A stretch of DNA of 64,000 bases from Alligator mississippiensis (taxonomy: Eukaryota > Chordata > Crocodylia > Alligatoridae): the NCBI RefSeq assembly GCF_030867095.1, contig NC_081826.1:39906001-39970000 (forward strand), in the 5' to 3' direction. Both the position numbers and the translations under genes were made by a program. This document shows positions 1 to 11,287 of this stretch, one piece after another (position 1 is the first letter of the stretch; every line of letters starts with the position of its first letter). The notes beneath the pieces are model-generated. The model did no database searches, was not told the origin of the DNA, and saw nothing but the letters and a program-made list of their open reading frames with translations.

Positions 1-54
1 CGAGAGTGACAAGTATACCATGTTTTAAAAGAACAGAAGGAACAGGAGGGTTGG

Positions 55-1310
55 TTGATGAATCCTGATCCTGATCCATGGGAACTAGGTCCTCCATCTG
101 TAGAAGATTTGCAGGGCAAAGAGATTGGGACCCCAGGAATGGAGAAACAGTTAACAAGGGCACAACAATGCCAGCTGACTCGATTGATAGAAAAGTTTTG
201 TGATATCTTTCAAGAAGAATGCAGGTTGTCCCAGGGTGCAGTCCACCACATATATATACCCCCTGGCAAGGTGGTCCAGGAGTATTGGCAGCATCTACCC
301 CAATGGCTACAGGATAAAATAAGAAAAGAGATCACATGCCAGCTTAAGGGGATCAGCAAAGAATCACATAGCCAGTGGAGAAGGAATAGCCAGTGGAGAA
401 GCCCCGTTGTATTGTACCCCACTGTATTGTTATTGTATCCAAACTGGACGTCTCCCTAAGGCTGTACGTGGACTTCCAAAAAGTGAATGCAGCGGCCAAG
501 TTCAATGCTTTTCAAATTAAATCCACATGCCATGGATAGAGGAAATGGTAGAATGGATCGGTCAGTCCCAATACATGATGACCCTTGATGTGACCAAAGG
601 GTATTGGCAGACACCGATGGCTCGCGAAGATCAGAAGACAGCGTTTGGTACACCATGGGGTCTCTGAGTTCCAGAGGATGCCTTTTGGACTCCACAGTGC
701 TGCCATAACCTTCCAGTGCCTGATGGACAAGAGATTAAATCCACATCCAGGGTACACAGTGGCTTACCTAGACGATGATATCATCTTTTCACCTAGCTGG
801 CCCCAACATCTAAGAGACCTTAGAGCTGTACTCTGGGATCTTAGGGAATTGGGTTTGACAGCCAACCCAAAGAAATGCCAACTAGGTCAGAAAGAGACTA
901 AGTATTTGGGCTTTGTGGTATGTCAGGGTTGGATTTAACTGGTGCTGGATAAAGTGGAAACTTGACAAAGATATATTAGACCTAGGACCAAGAGGCAGGT
1001 TAGGTCCTGGCCAATTATTATTAGAGGTTTATCCCCCACTTTTCAGAGCTGGTGACCCCACTAAATGATTTAATCAAAGGTACTTGAAGGCAAGAGATAA
1101 AATGGATGGACTGTGCCAAAGGGGCATTTGAAAGTATCAAGGATGCCCTGTGTGACCTGTACTATATACACCCGATTTCAACCAGCTGTTTGTATTAGAG
1201 ACCAATGCCTCTGGGACTGCCCTGGGAGCTGTGCTATCCCAAAAGGTTAATGGAGAGAACAGGCCAGTCACTTACACTAGTCATAGACTTTTGGATCTTG
1301 AAACTCAGTA
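55..1310 (+). pseudogene. Reverse transcriptase and start of RNase H, element 1 (fossil)
   Basis: Recognisable in order are a pre-RT segment (LTRLIEKFCDIFQEE), the RT core with MPFGL and a YLDD catalytic box near 765-776, the palm-to-thumb stretch LTANPKKCQLGQKETKYLGF, and the RNase H opening ([16 protein letters not shown] at about 1198-1245). These match the same blocks in element 2 (18457-19660) closely, so they are the same clade. The enzyme would copy element RNA into DNA. This copy is broken in many places and sits in an old, much-invaded insertion. Confidence 0.75.
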
Positions 1311-1689
1311 TGTCACTGGGACAGGGGGCCATCTCAAGGCCAGTGCACCTTTCAATCATTGGCCTGCCCATCTGTCTGGGGCAGTCCGCCCACCTGCCTC
1401 ACCTGCCATGCATTTGATATAATTTTGGGAATAGTCGCTTATAAGGCAGGAGGCTGCCCATTTTACTGCCTGATGCCAAGGGCATAATACACAGCTCCGT
1501 ACTGCCTCTATACCATGGCCTATGCCTCACAGATGGCATCACTATATGGCTCCAGCCCCACACTGGGCCCCATTATATTCCAGTCTGATAAGTCGGACCC
1601 CGACTTGGATCCCTCCTAGTCAGGTGGCCTAACCTCCTCCATCATACAAACTCCCTAGAGCCCTTTCCCTCTTGGCAGTGGCCCCCTCT

Positions 1690-4616
1690 GGGACCTTTGC
1701 ATAGGCAGAGGAAGAAAAAAATTATTTGTGGGGGCTGAGCGTGTGTGCACGTCTCCCCCTCCCCCAGTAGGTAAGTCTGTAGGGGGAGGGGCAAGGAGGG
1801 AGAGGGGGCAGATTGAAGCCCCAGTGGTGAGGGAAGGAGCAGGGCATAGGCAGAAGCAGGGGCTGCAGTGAGTGGGGCCTTGGCTGGGCTAGGTGATGGG
1901 ACAAGCGGAGGCCTGGGGGATGCATGCCCCCCTGATCTGCATGTGCGGCAGAGGCAGCTGCCACTGTGCTTTGAGCCCTGCTGCCCCAAGGGCCATGCGA
2001 GGCCATGTGTGTCCTGGGCAGGGGGCACAGCACAGTCCAGGACAACAGGCATGTGGCATCAGCCACTCCTGGGGTAGCTGCAGCAGGGAGCAATGCACAA
2101 TGCTCAGCAGCAACCACCTCCACCCTGCACACAGATTGGGGTGCACATGCCCCCCAGGCCTCTGCTTGTTCCACCACCCTGCCCGGCCAGGAGCCCACTC
2201 ACCCCAGCCCCTGCTCCAGTCTGTGTCCTGCTCCCTGGGGGGCGCCCGGCATGAGGAGGAGGTGGCGGATCCCAATGCTGCACACACTGTGAGAGGGCAT
2301 GGTGGGGCTTGTACCCCAGATCTGCGCATGGGGCAAGGGTGGGCTGCTGCAGCAGGCTGTGGCTGGGGAGCTGCGCTGGGGTCTTCCCAGCAGGGGGTTT
2401 GGGCTGCACTGTGCGCAGGGCAGGTGGTGGTGGCACTGGGAGTGGAGTTGGGAGAGATATGGCAAATTTTGGGGTGGCTGCAGCCCTCCTGTAATCCCCC
2501 CCAGGGCTGCCACTGCCCATCCCAAGCACAGCTGGCTCACCCCCACTGGGAAGAACCTGGCAACACCCTATCTCCAGCCCACAGTGGCAGCCTGCCCTCA
2601 CCCTGTGCACAGATCTGGGGGCACACATCAGCAATAAGCAGGTAAGAAATAAGGGGCCTCTTGGGATTTGGAGCTGGGGGCAGCAAAGGCACCAGTCACA
2701 GGGCTCAAGTGCCTATATACTAATGCTAGGAGCATGGGGAACAAGCAGGATGAACTAGCACTCCTGCTTGCAGAAAACACCTATGACTTAGTAGGGCTAA
2801 CAGAAACCTGGTGGGATTCGTCCCACGACTGGGTGGTACATATTGAAGGTTATAGGCTGTACAGAAAGGACAGGGTGGGGAAGAAAGGGGGAGGGGTTGC
2901 GCTCTATGTCAGTGAGCAATATACATCGACCCTCATCAAGACGGAATTGAAGGATGAGGAAGTAGAAGGATTGTGGGTTAAGTTACATGGGGGGCAAGGA
3001 GAAAGGGATTTGGTGGTAGGGGTCTGCTACAGACCCCCACACCAAGGGGAAGAACTAGATTTGGGGCTCCTGAGGCAGCTCTCGGAGACCATAAAAGCTA
3101 AAGAGGCGATAGTCATGGGGGACCTAAACTACCCAGACATCTGCTGGGAGACGCAGACAGCAAAGTCCCACCGTTCATGCAGGTTCCTATCCTGTGTACA
3201 GGACCTCCACCTGATGCAAGAGGTACACGGTCCCACTAGGGAGAATGCCTTACTGTATCTGGTATTGGCAACGGGGGATGACATGGTAGGGGACCTACAG
3301 ATCGGTGGCCATCTGGGGGACAGTGATCACCTAATAATAGAATTCTTCATAAGACGTCGAGTGGGTAAGGTAACTAGTAGGGTGAAAGTGCTAGACTTTA
3401 GGAAAGCTGATTTCAATGAACTCAGGTGATTAGTCAAGGATGCACTGCAGAGTAGGAGTTTTGAAGGGATGGGAGCCCAAGAAGGGTGGCTGTGCCTTAA
3501 GGAAATGATCCTTCGGGCACAGAGGGAGACAATCCCGATGCGAGGAAAAAGAGGGAAAGGGGCCAGGAGGCTTCCTTGGCTGACCAGAGAAATCCAGGGC
3601 AGCGTACGGGCCAAAAGAGGGGCACATAAAAAGTGGAAACAGGGAGAGATCACCAAAGAGGAGTATACCTCCTCTGCTTGTGCTTGTAGGGAGGCAGTTA
3701 GGCGGGCCAAAGCTACCATGGAGCTGAGGATGGCATCCCAAGTAAAGGATAACAAGAAATTGTTTTTTAGATATATAGGGAGTAAAAGGAAGGCCCAGGG
3801 AGGAATAGGACTCCTACTAAATGGGCAGAAGCAATTGGTGATGGACAGGGGGGACAAGGCTGAACTCCTCAGTGAGTTCTTTGCCTCAGTGTTCCTAAGA
3901 GAGGAGCAAGACAAGTCTTTCACTGGGATTGTAGAGAGGCAGCAGCAAGGCGCTGGACTACTATGCATAGACCCTGAGATGGTGCAGAGGCACTTGGAGG
4001 AACTGGATGCCTTTAAGTCAGCAGGCCCGGATGAGCTCCATCCGAGGGTACTGAAGGCACTGGCCAACGTCATTGCACAGCCACTGGTGGGAATATTTGA
4101 ATGCTCATGGAGCACGAGCCAAGTCCCGGAGGACTGGAAAAGGGCCAATGTGGTCCCTATTTTCAAGAAGGGGAGGAAGGAGAACCCGGGCAACTATAGG
4201 CCAGTCAGTCTCACCTCCATCCTTGACAAAGTCTTTGAAAAAATTATCACGGCTCACATTTGCGAGAGCCTGGCAGGACAAATTATGCTGAGGGGGAACC
4301 AGCATGGGTTTGTAACAGGCAGATTGTGCCTGACTAATCTAGTCTCTTTTTATGACCAGGTTATGAAACGCCTGGACAAAGGAGTAGGGGTGGATGTCAT
4401 ATACTTAGACTTCAGGAAGGCCTTCGATACGGTATCCCACCCCATACTGGTGAACAAGTTAAGAGGCTGTGACTTGGATGACTACACAGTCCAGTGGGTG
4501 GTGAATTGGCTAGAGGGTCGCACCCAGAGAGTCGTGATGGATGGGTCGGTTTCGACCTGGAAGGGTGTGGGTCCCTTCCGACCCTAGTGTCTATGAATCT
4601 ATGAATCTATGAATCC
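1690..4616 (+). mobile_element. CR1 LINE copy A, with GC-rich leader and internal deletion
   Basis: A sense-strand CR1 non-LTR retrotransposon. 1690-2667 is a GC-rich leader without a believable protein, made of loosely repeated modules (cagatctg.gcatg-like and gcagctgc-like motifs). 2668-4587 is ORF2. The 3' end is three ctatgaat units (4591-4614), the typical CR1 tail. RT stops in its first half and joins straight to the 3' UTR (gtcccttccgaccctag), so an internal segment of perhaps 1 kb is missing. The insertion is in a family B solo LTR. Sequences flanking the insertion look duplicated (ggacctttg...catagg at about 1667-1682 and 4814-4833). Confidence 0.85.
2668..4587 (+). pseudogene. CR1 ORF2: AP endonuclease plus partial reverse transcriptase
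   Basis: One reading frame of 640 codons runs through this stretch with a single in-frame TGA at 3427-3429. Residues 10-250 are an apurinic-type endonuclease, with TNARS, the catalytic Glu in TETWWD, the GDLNYPDICW box and the closing SDH motif. Next comes the linker (WLTREIQGSVRAKRGAHKKW), then the RT fingers and palm start (GPDELHPRVLKAL, KKGRKENPGNYRPVSLTS, GFVTGRLCLTNL, VIYLDFRKAFDTV). The FADD catalytic box and thumb are absent because the copy has lost that section. Usual CR1 ORF2 length is about 900-1000 residues. It nicked target DNA and primed reverse transcription. It is now inactive. Confidence 0.9.
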
Positions 4617-4815
4617 CCCATGCCCTCCCAGGGTACGCATAGCAGCAGGAGCCATGCTTCCTAGATGAGCTGCTCATGGGCAGCCAGTCATACACACATG
4701 TGATCCTAGCTGCATGTGCACCCCTCCCAACCCCTGCTGCAGCCACCTGGAGCCCACTGCAGGCTGCCCCATGTTGGGGAGGGCTAAACCCCGTTAGCCC
4801 CAGCCTTCCGTCACC
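4617..4815 (+). other. About 200 bp of unassigned DNA between the CR1 tail and the LTR
   Basis: This stretch follows the ctatgaat repeats but does not align with the family B LTR, which resumes at about 4815 (atggacctttggcttcatagg). It is GC-rich and non-coding. It could be sequence carried along with the CR1 (3' transduction), a later insertion, or LTR sequence that diverged beyond recognition by eye. Confidence 0.5.
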
Positions 4816-5663
4816 TATGGACCTTTGGCTTCATAGGCCCTGGCTTTGCCTCTAGGCCAGTCGGAACTTCAGGCACCTGGCTCTGACCATCCCTCACAGT
4901 GGGAGTCCTTGCACTTTGACCATTCTGGTTCTGGTTCCAGCACTGACCAGTCAAGGGTTTCCTGGCTAGGTTCTTGAGCAGCTAGCCCTCTTCTTCTCAT
5001 ATGGGTCCGCCTTTGAGAGCCCCTCCAAACATAGTTCATTCTATCTCTAAGGCCGGCCTATGCGCAGTCCTTCAGACCTACCCATACAGACCCTACTCTA
5101 TGCAACCCACTCACACATGCCCTCTCACTGGGGCCACTACATCACCCCTCACTGGGGTTAGTAGGCCTTGGGTCTTAGGCCTGATGATGTGCTTGCACCC
5201 CTTGCCTTTTCCCTCTATGGGGTAACCCACCAGGTCATGGGGACTGAGGCTATATGGTGCCCCATCCTCACCTTTCACTGGGGAGGCACAGGCATGGCAT
5301 TTCCTGGAGACCACCCCCCCATAGGCAGCCCCACCACACCATCCAACCCCGGCAGGGTGTAGTTTTAGCTCATGCCCCAGGACCAAGAACCTCCTCCATC
5401 CCCATAGTTCTACCCTTACCCACCAGGTGTTTTGGGAGCAGCAGCTCCAGCTGGGTGATGTTACTCCAGCAGCATCCTTGCAGCCACTGCTGACTCAGCT
5501 CTGAGGGCCTGGGTTTATATTGAGGTTGCCCAGCTCCATCCTCCAATCCAGGAGCCTTCTTGTGGTCATGTGACCACCTTGTTAGGCGACACCGCACCTG
5601 CTGGCTGCTCCACAGTCTGCTCAAGTCTCTTAAAGTGGCAGGCACCCAAGGTGCCCTGGCACA

Positions 5664-5915
5664 GCCACCACAGAACAAGGATGCCTAGCCATCAAATAGG
5701 GAGTAGAACTTTTTCAATATTATTTGTTAGGCTAGGAACTTACCACTTATTACTGACCACACACCCCTTAAGTGGTTACAGTCTAGCAAAGCTGAAAATG
5801 CCCAAATCATGCACTAGGCATTGGCCTTACAGCCTTACTGTTTTAAGACTGAGTACCAGGCAGGGAGGAAAAACGTGATTGCTAATATTTTTCTCAATAA
5901 CATGAGCTGGAGCAC
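5664..5915 (+). pseudogene. RNase H C-terminal part, element 1 (fossil)
   Basis: The sequence encodes a stretch reading LITDHTPLKWLQ, then an ALALQPY-like segment and a GRKNVIANIF-like segment. These correspond to VTDHAPLQW, ALALRPF and GKDNFVADF of element 2. It directly continues the RNase H segment that stops at 1310, which shows that the 1311-5663 block was inserted into a pre-existing element. No coding segment is visible after it, as expected if RNase H is the last pol domain. Confidence 0.7.
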
Positions 5916-6013
5916 TTCATAAGACTGAAAACCAAAAGAGAGGTCACCTTTTAAGGATCACACTCAGATAAGTCAAAGGGAAAGGGACACTCACAACTTA
6001 AGGTGGTGGAATG

Positions 6014-7743
6014 TGTAGCAGAGTGATGGGAGTGGTAAAGAAGAATGCCCTGTTTGTCCCTGTAACAGGGGCCTTCCCAGGGCCAGTTGGATGTTGGCCT
6101 GCCCAACTGTTTCTGAGCTAACTGCCCACCTCTCTTTCCTGCCATGCCCTGGTGATAAATGGCTATGATGTTACTTAGGCAGGAGGCTGCCCATTTAAGA
6201 CCCTGATGACTAGGGGTGATATCCCCAGCTCCGAATCTTCCCCTACACTGGGGGCCATGCCTCGCAGATGGCATCCCATGCAGCAAAGCTCACCTGTAAC
6301 CCTTCTCCTTCTCAAGCTGTGGTCTCCTCTCTGGGACCTTTGGCTCCCCCTTAGGCCCTGACCGCACCCTCAGGCCAGTTGGAATCCTGAGCCTCTTGCT
6401 CTGGGTATCCCTCGCAGTGGGTCCCTGGCCCTTTTGACCTGCCTTGGGTCCTGGCCCCAGCATTGACCAGTCAAGGGTCCACCCAGTCAGGTCTGACCAG
6501 CTTGCCTTCGCTCCCTCACAACTCTACTGGATCAAGTAAGCCTCAGGCTTCTCAAGGATCTCACAGGTCTGAGCTTTCCCCAGCCAGGACTGTGCAGGGG
6601 CTGGAGGTTATCAGGTGGCTCCTACACGCCTTTCACCAGGGAGGTTCATGGTCCTGGCATTTCTTGGGGCTGCCGCACCACTGCCAGTCCCAGCAGGCCT
6701 TCCTACTCTGGCAGGGTGCAGTTTTAGGTCATGCCCAGGACCTGGGGCCTCCTCCATCCCCATAGCCCAGCCCAGCCCATATATCTCCAAGTTGTTCCTG
6801 TCCCGAGGAGCTCAGCAAGGAGCTGTTCTTCCCCTACTGGCAGGTATCAAGCTACTCCTCCCAGCATAGAGAGCTGAGCTTTAAATGGTCATCCTCATCA
6901 GGCACCTGCCATCTCCCTGGCCTAGCCCTTAAAGTGGCAGGCACCAACAGTTCCCTGCCACAGTCCCCTTCCCCTTACCTGCAGGTGGGCAAAAAGCCCC
7001 AGTGGTGCTGAGGCATGCTGGGGGAATGTGGAGTGCAGCGCTGCAAGCAATGCAGCTCCAGTGCTGCAGCCCGGAAGTCCCCACCAGGAAACAGAGACTG
7101 CTGGGGAGAGAGGCCCTGTCCAGGACTGCCCCACCCAGAACATTGAGCCCCAGGGAGCCTAGGACCCCAAATGAAGGGATCCTTGGCCTCAATTCACTGC
7201 AGGTCACTCCTCCTCATACAGAAGACCCAAGCTGCAGCTGGAGGGCAAAGTCCAACGTTGACTGGCTGGATGAGCCCAGGAATGACTCAAAAGGGATGCC
7301 AGAAATGATGAGAAGCCCACTCAAATGCAGGAGGAGCATGCCTGAGGAGGGTGAGAGGCAACTAAGATGCCCACATTTCCTTATTCTAGTAACAGATAGA
7401 CTGTGGGAGGTAACTGGCAGTAAGCCTGGGAGGTACTGTTAAGGAGCTCCAACTGTGAAAATTTAACAACTGGAGCCAGAGTTGAGGGAGATCACAGAAT
7501 TAGGGAGTGTAGGGGTGGAGGAGCTCCCAGTTCAGACCCCATAAGGGTCTTGCCATATGGCATCTTAGGACAACACCAGTTTTGCTGAGGGGCTGGCTGA
7601 CTGGATGAGCATTGCTTCCCCTTAGGCAGAATTCTACATCGTTTTCCACCAAGTTGTGGCAGGTGAGTGCCTTGGGAAAATAAGATGCTCTCCAGTGAGG
7701 GCAAGCAGAGGGAGGCTCAGGCCTCAGAGCTGGTGCTGCCACA
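6014..7743 (+). repeat. Probable 3' LTR of element 1, interrupted
   Basis: It follows the purine tract at about 5996-6013, begins TGTAGCAGAG and ends TGCCACA at 7743. Near its 3' end (7646-7667) it carries the motif ccaccaagttgtggcagg seen close to the 3' ends of most LTRs in this window. Removing the solo LTR at 6061-6962 leaves about 820 bp, a normal LTR size for these elements. The 5' partner is outside the window, so both ends are inferred. A segment at 7498-7530 resembles the solo LTR at 10397-11287 on the other strand. Confidence 0.5.
6061..6962 (+). mobile_element. Solo LTR, family B copy 2, TSD gtccc
   Basis: It begins TGTAACAGGG, ends CTGCCACA, and is flanked by perfect 5-bp duplications gtccc (6056-6060 and 6963-6967). 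It is homologous to the split copy at 1311-5663. No internal coding region remains, so it is the product of LTR-LTR recombination. It sits inside the probable 3' LTR of element 1. Confidence 0.8.
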
Positions 7744-8576
7744 TTAGATGATCAGAAAGAGTCCATTTGAATGATCAGACAGAGTCTGAGATGACTTGGA
7801 GATGGGGACAGTTGTGTTTCTCTTGTGAATCTGCAGTAGCTCTATTTTTTCTATTCCAAACCTTGTTTGAGGAAAACCTGCTCTCTGGAATTACCTTCCA
7901 TTTTGGTGGGATTACAGAACATGGTCAAACTGAGGGGTGGCTTGCTGTGCAATGCAGACATCAAGCATAGTATAACTGACCAAAGGAGGATCACCCACCT
8001 TCAGAATGATATACTATAGCCAGTGTACTCATTCTAATCCCACCCCAAAACCACAGATAGGAATGTGATTCTGATCCCACCTCAACACCTCAGGTGCTAC
8101 ACTGCAGTGGCTGACATTGGCAGCTGACATCACTTGAATTCGTCTTTAGGTTGTTATAACTTAAACAAGGAATTAGTCCAGCATACTGACAGCCGTGATT
8201 GGAAGAGGACAAAGAGGAGATGATTTTGGACCATCCCTCCAAAAGATTTAACCCTGTATAGGTTAGAAAGTTTCTCTGCTTTCAACTTCCTCCTTTCAGT
8301 TTAAAGTCTGAATTGTCCATGGCCTCTCAAATATCTACCTATTAAAGTAGATTGAAATTAATGGAAGCCAATAAAGAGGAGGTGCAATGCTTACCCAGGA
8401 CAGAAGGAAAAGGAGGTGATTCTTTTCTGCCAGCTAAGGTAGGAAAGCTGGGCTTCTCCATGCTTTAACCCCTAGAAATACTAACATTGAGGAGATAAAT
8501 AGGCTTTCTCAGTGGATACAAATCTCCTGTTGTGTGTGTGTGCACGTGTCTCTAAATTTATAGCATCAAAAATTAT
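7744..8576. other. Unassigned intergenic DNA
   Basis: Mixed-composition sequence. I see no coding signal, repeat end or RNA gene. A short (TG)n run lies near 8531-8541. Confidence 0.5.
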
Positions 8577-8930
8577 AGGGCTCCTATACACATGCACGGA
8601 ACCTGCTCCAACACACTGGAAATTCAGCGCGTTGGAGCAGACTCGATTAATCGAGGCTGCTGGAGCATGGAAACTGGTGTACTCCAGCAGCCTTCCACAT
8701 CACATGTATCAGCATCACCACATTTCCTTATGCTGAAAAAATGGCAGTGGTGCACTTTGAAATAAAACACATTTGATGAGCTTTAGTTCAAAGCACCCCA
8801 CAGCCATTTTTTCAGCACGGGGACATGCGACGATGCTGATATACGTGATGCACAGGTGCTTTTAATTAGTGCAGCTTGCTATTTAAAGTGCCCAGTGCCG
8901 CGTCCCACAGCATGTGTAAAAATGCCTGTA
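8577..8930. mobile_element. MITE-like inverted-repeat element
   Basis: The left end (gggctcctatacacatgc) and the right end (gcatgtgtaaaaatgcctgta) are imperfect inverted repeats. Inside is a second inverted pair, tgctgaaaaaatggcagtgg near 8731-8750 against ccacagccattttttcagca near 8799-8818. It has no coding capacity. The whole unit could fold into a long hairpin. It sits at the 3' end of an old CR1 relic. The superfamily is not certain from the ends. Confidence 0.65.
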
Positions 8931-9115
8931 GGGTTGGAGAGAACATCTAATACAACCTCCTGCACAGATATAGGATTCATTATTTCTAAACCATCCCAGG
9001 CAGATGACTCTCCAGACTAGTGAAAACACTAAAGAAGGAGATTTCACAACTTTCCTAGGTAGCTTGTTCCATTGTCCTAGTTGCTGTTACACTCAGGAAG
9101 TTTTCCCACGATTGG
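8931..9115 (-). mobile_element. Old CR1 3'-end relic
   Basis: Read on the minus strand this is the degraded tail of a CR1 ORF2 and 3' UTR. Blocks such as ccatcccaggcagatga, tttcacaactttcctagg, agcttgttccattg and aggaagttttccc are in the order seen at CR1 3' ends. It is clearly older than the other CR1 copies in the window. Confidence 0.65.
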
Positions 9116-10097
9116 CTTCTACTGTTCTTACTCAGGCAAAAACTCCTAGCCATGTCAAATAAAGTTAATGAGAATTCTGCCTGAGCAAAAACTGCAAGAA
9201 TGGCAGCAAACAGGCTGCTTTTCAGTTGGCAGGAGTATTCTTGCAAGCAGTGAGCCAAATTTTGCTTTTGTTTGCACGAGCGTAAATCCAGAACTAGTAC
9301 AAAGTCATGTAGACCCACTTTGAATTTACACCATTGTAACAAAAGAAATTAATGCTCTGATTTGTTTTTTTAAGAACTTATTTTGCTTTACCAAAATGTT
9401 AGGAGCTCAAGCAAGTCCCTTAGCTGGCAGCCTGTTCCTTTAAAAGGAGTTAAGCTCTGGAAAGGAATGAGCCACTTAGGTTTTTCTGTGGACCACAAAT
9501 ATTATGGAGGCACAGGTTTTTGCCAAATGCTTAACTTGGGGCCACATTCTGCAAGCCCTTAATCATGTGACATTCCCATATACCTCAAGACTCACATGAG
9601 GAAGGACTATTCATGTGAACAGGGCTTTGCAGAATCTGACTTTTCTTGGCAAGGCTAAAATCATGGCTCTACCATATGTAGTTAACCTGCAGTTTGTTTA
9701 AAAGGATCCCATCAGTAAAGTGGAAACAGATTTTTCTTAACTAAGTGCTTGCAGTTAAATCTAAAAATGCTGCCATTGTCAAAGGTTAAACTGTTCCCTT
9801 CCTAGCTCTTATAAGCATTTTAAGCAATCCACATTAAATGTCATAAATATGAAATACAAGGTATGAGGGTACAATTTAAGCAAAAGAACTTTTAAACCAA
9901 AAGGAAGGTTTTGCTGTCCTTATTGAAATGTATAAAAGACCAGCCAGCTGCTCATGTTTAACTAATAAAAAGTATTGTGTCACGCTAAAAGAACATTTTA
10001 TTCTGTAAACTAAAACATTTAAAAGAGACTTCACTCTCACCGGTGTGAGCAAGCAAAGTCAATAGGAGTATGCCTATGATTATATGCTTTCTAAGGA
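9116..10097. other. Unassigned AT-rich DNA
   Basis: No coding signal is seen. A tttacaccattgtaac stretch near 9320 resembles one near 40010 and may be a trace of an ancient dispersed repeat. Confidence 0.4.
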
Positions 10098-10396
10098 AAT
10101 ACAGATTAGATGAAAGCACTGAAGGTGGACACATAACTGGTTGCATCATTCCGTTCAATGTCTAGTTGGCAGGAGGGGTCAAAGGCTTTGTCCTGGGTCT
10201 GGTATTGTTTAACATCTTCATTAATGATTTGGACAATGGGATTGAGTGCATGCTTAGCAAATTTGTGGATAACACCAAGTTGGGCGGAGTTGTAGACACT
10301 CTGGAGAGTAGTGCTAGGATCCAGAATAATCTGGATAGACTAGAAAAATGGTCCAATCATTCAGATGAGATTCAACAAGGACAAGTGCAAATTCCT

Positions 10397-11287
10397 TGTC
10401 ACCGAGTCAACATCAGCCTGATGGCAAGGCTCGTTGAGTTCAGTGTTTGTATCCTTATTAGCAACTCTTGCTGGGTTTAAAGAATATTTTTTTCTTTTTC
10501 CTCGAAGAGAGATTGTTTATAGTCCTTAGCTTGCCTCACCCGTCACAACTTGGATGGAATTATCAATAGGAAGAGCTATCTAACAACAGTCTCTGTTCTC
10601 CTCTGAGAAGTGATCAGTACCTCTCCAGCTAGGATTGATCCAATACAACAACATTAATGTTTAATATACGGACTTACGGGCTAAGTTTGGGAGCTCCTCC
10701 ACCCCTACACTCCCACCTTGTACCTCCAGATATTACAGTAGTCACAACCACAGCTGTGCCCCAGCATTGTTACTGTAAGTGCTGCTTTTTACTCCAGGTA
10801 TGCCTAACAGTCCATTCACTATTAGTATAGGAAAAGGTGGGCAGACAGGCTGCTCCTCACCTGTCTGCCGTCAGACATGCTTCCTCCTCAGCTCGCCCCT
10901 GGATCCGGTTTCCAGGAAGCTTTTGGAAGCACCGCTTGTTCCTGGGAGCCAATTCACAGACATCCCCACTGCACAGCTGGGGAGGCTCCCTTCAACTAAA
11001 AGGGAGAATGGCTCCACATCAGCTATAATTTGCCTCACCTGAGAGGCTTTAGAGGACTTGCTGTTCCATCCCTGCCTGCACTTCCAGTTTGAGACAGAAG
11101 TTTCTCCTGCCACCAGCTCCTGGCTCTGCCATTCATCCATGCAGCTCCAGGAACAAGTGGAGACGCCGTCCCGGCTTTGTAGCTTCTGTGCAGGGAGCGG
11201 GTTGCCAGTAAGTCTCGCAGCCCCAGATGATTGGGGCTGGGTGGTGAGCGGGGGTTTTTCCCTGCCCCTCTCTCCAGCTCTATCACA
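10397..11287 (-). mobile_element. Solo LTR inserted in CR1 copy C
   Basis: The block removes cleanly from the CR1. CR1 sequence up to ttcct (10392-10396) resumes at gtcct (11288-11292), giving a 5-bp duplication with 4 of 5 bases matching. The ends are TGT...ACA. Read on the minus strand, the shared LTR motif lies near its 3' end (10535-10557, catccaagttgtgacggg), and a segment at 10686-10712 matches the probable 3' LTR of element 1 at 7500-7526. That sets the orientation and the broad family. Confidence 0.7.

Larger units (their letters stand above)
1311..5663 (+). mobile_element. Solo LTR, family B copy 1, itself split by a CR1
   Basis: The segments 1311-1690 and about 4815-5663 align along their length with the solo LTR at 6061-6962. 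Shared blocks include aggcaggaggctgcccattt, gcagatggcatc, ggcagggtg(t/c)agtttta, cctcctccatccccatag and taaagtggcaggcacc. It starts TGTCACTGGG and ends with ACA. The host site is the RNase H domain of element 1. I could not see a clean target duplication. The middle is occupied by CR1 copy A plus about 200 bp of unexplained sequence. Confidence 0.7.
1..7743 (+). mobile_element. Ty3 LTR element 1 (Gmr1-like), left part outside window
   Basis: This is the 3' part of an old Ty3-type LTR retrotransposon fossil. The first bases encode a fragment (YHVLKEQ) like the integrase tail YHVNLLKEQ of element 2, and it is followed directly by reverse transcriptase and RNase H. Integrase therefore lies upstream of RT, as in the Gmr1 clade. 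RNase H is split by a solo LTR (1311-5663) and resumes at 5664. A purine-rich tract (aacttaaggtggtgga, near 5996) precedes a probable 3' LTR that is itself split by another solo LTR. The element has many breaks and is clearly dead. The 5' LTR, gag and protease lie beyond the window edge. Confidence 0.7.

Noticed and set aside
1642-2645. Several long overlapping open frames on both strands in the GC-rich block
   Set aside because: Frames are open on both strands at once, with low-complexity Cys/Pro/Gly-rich translations and no domain. This is expected from GC-rich repeated DNA in the CR1 leader.
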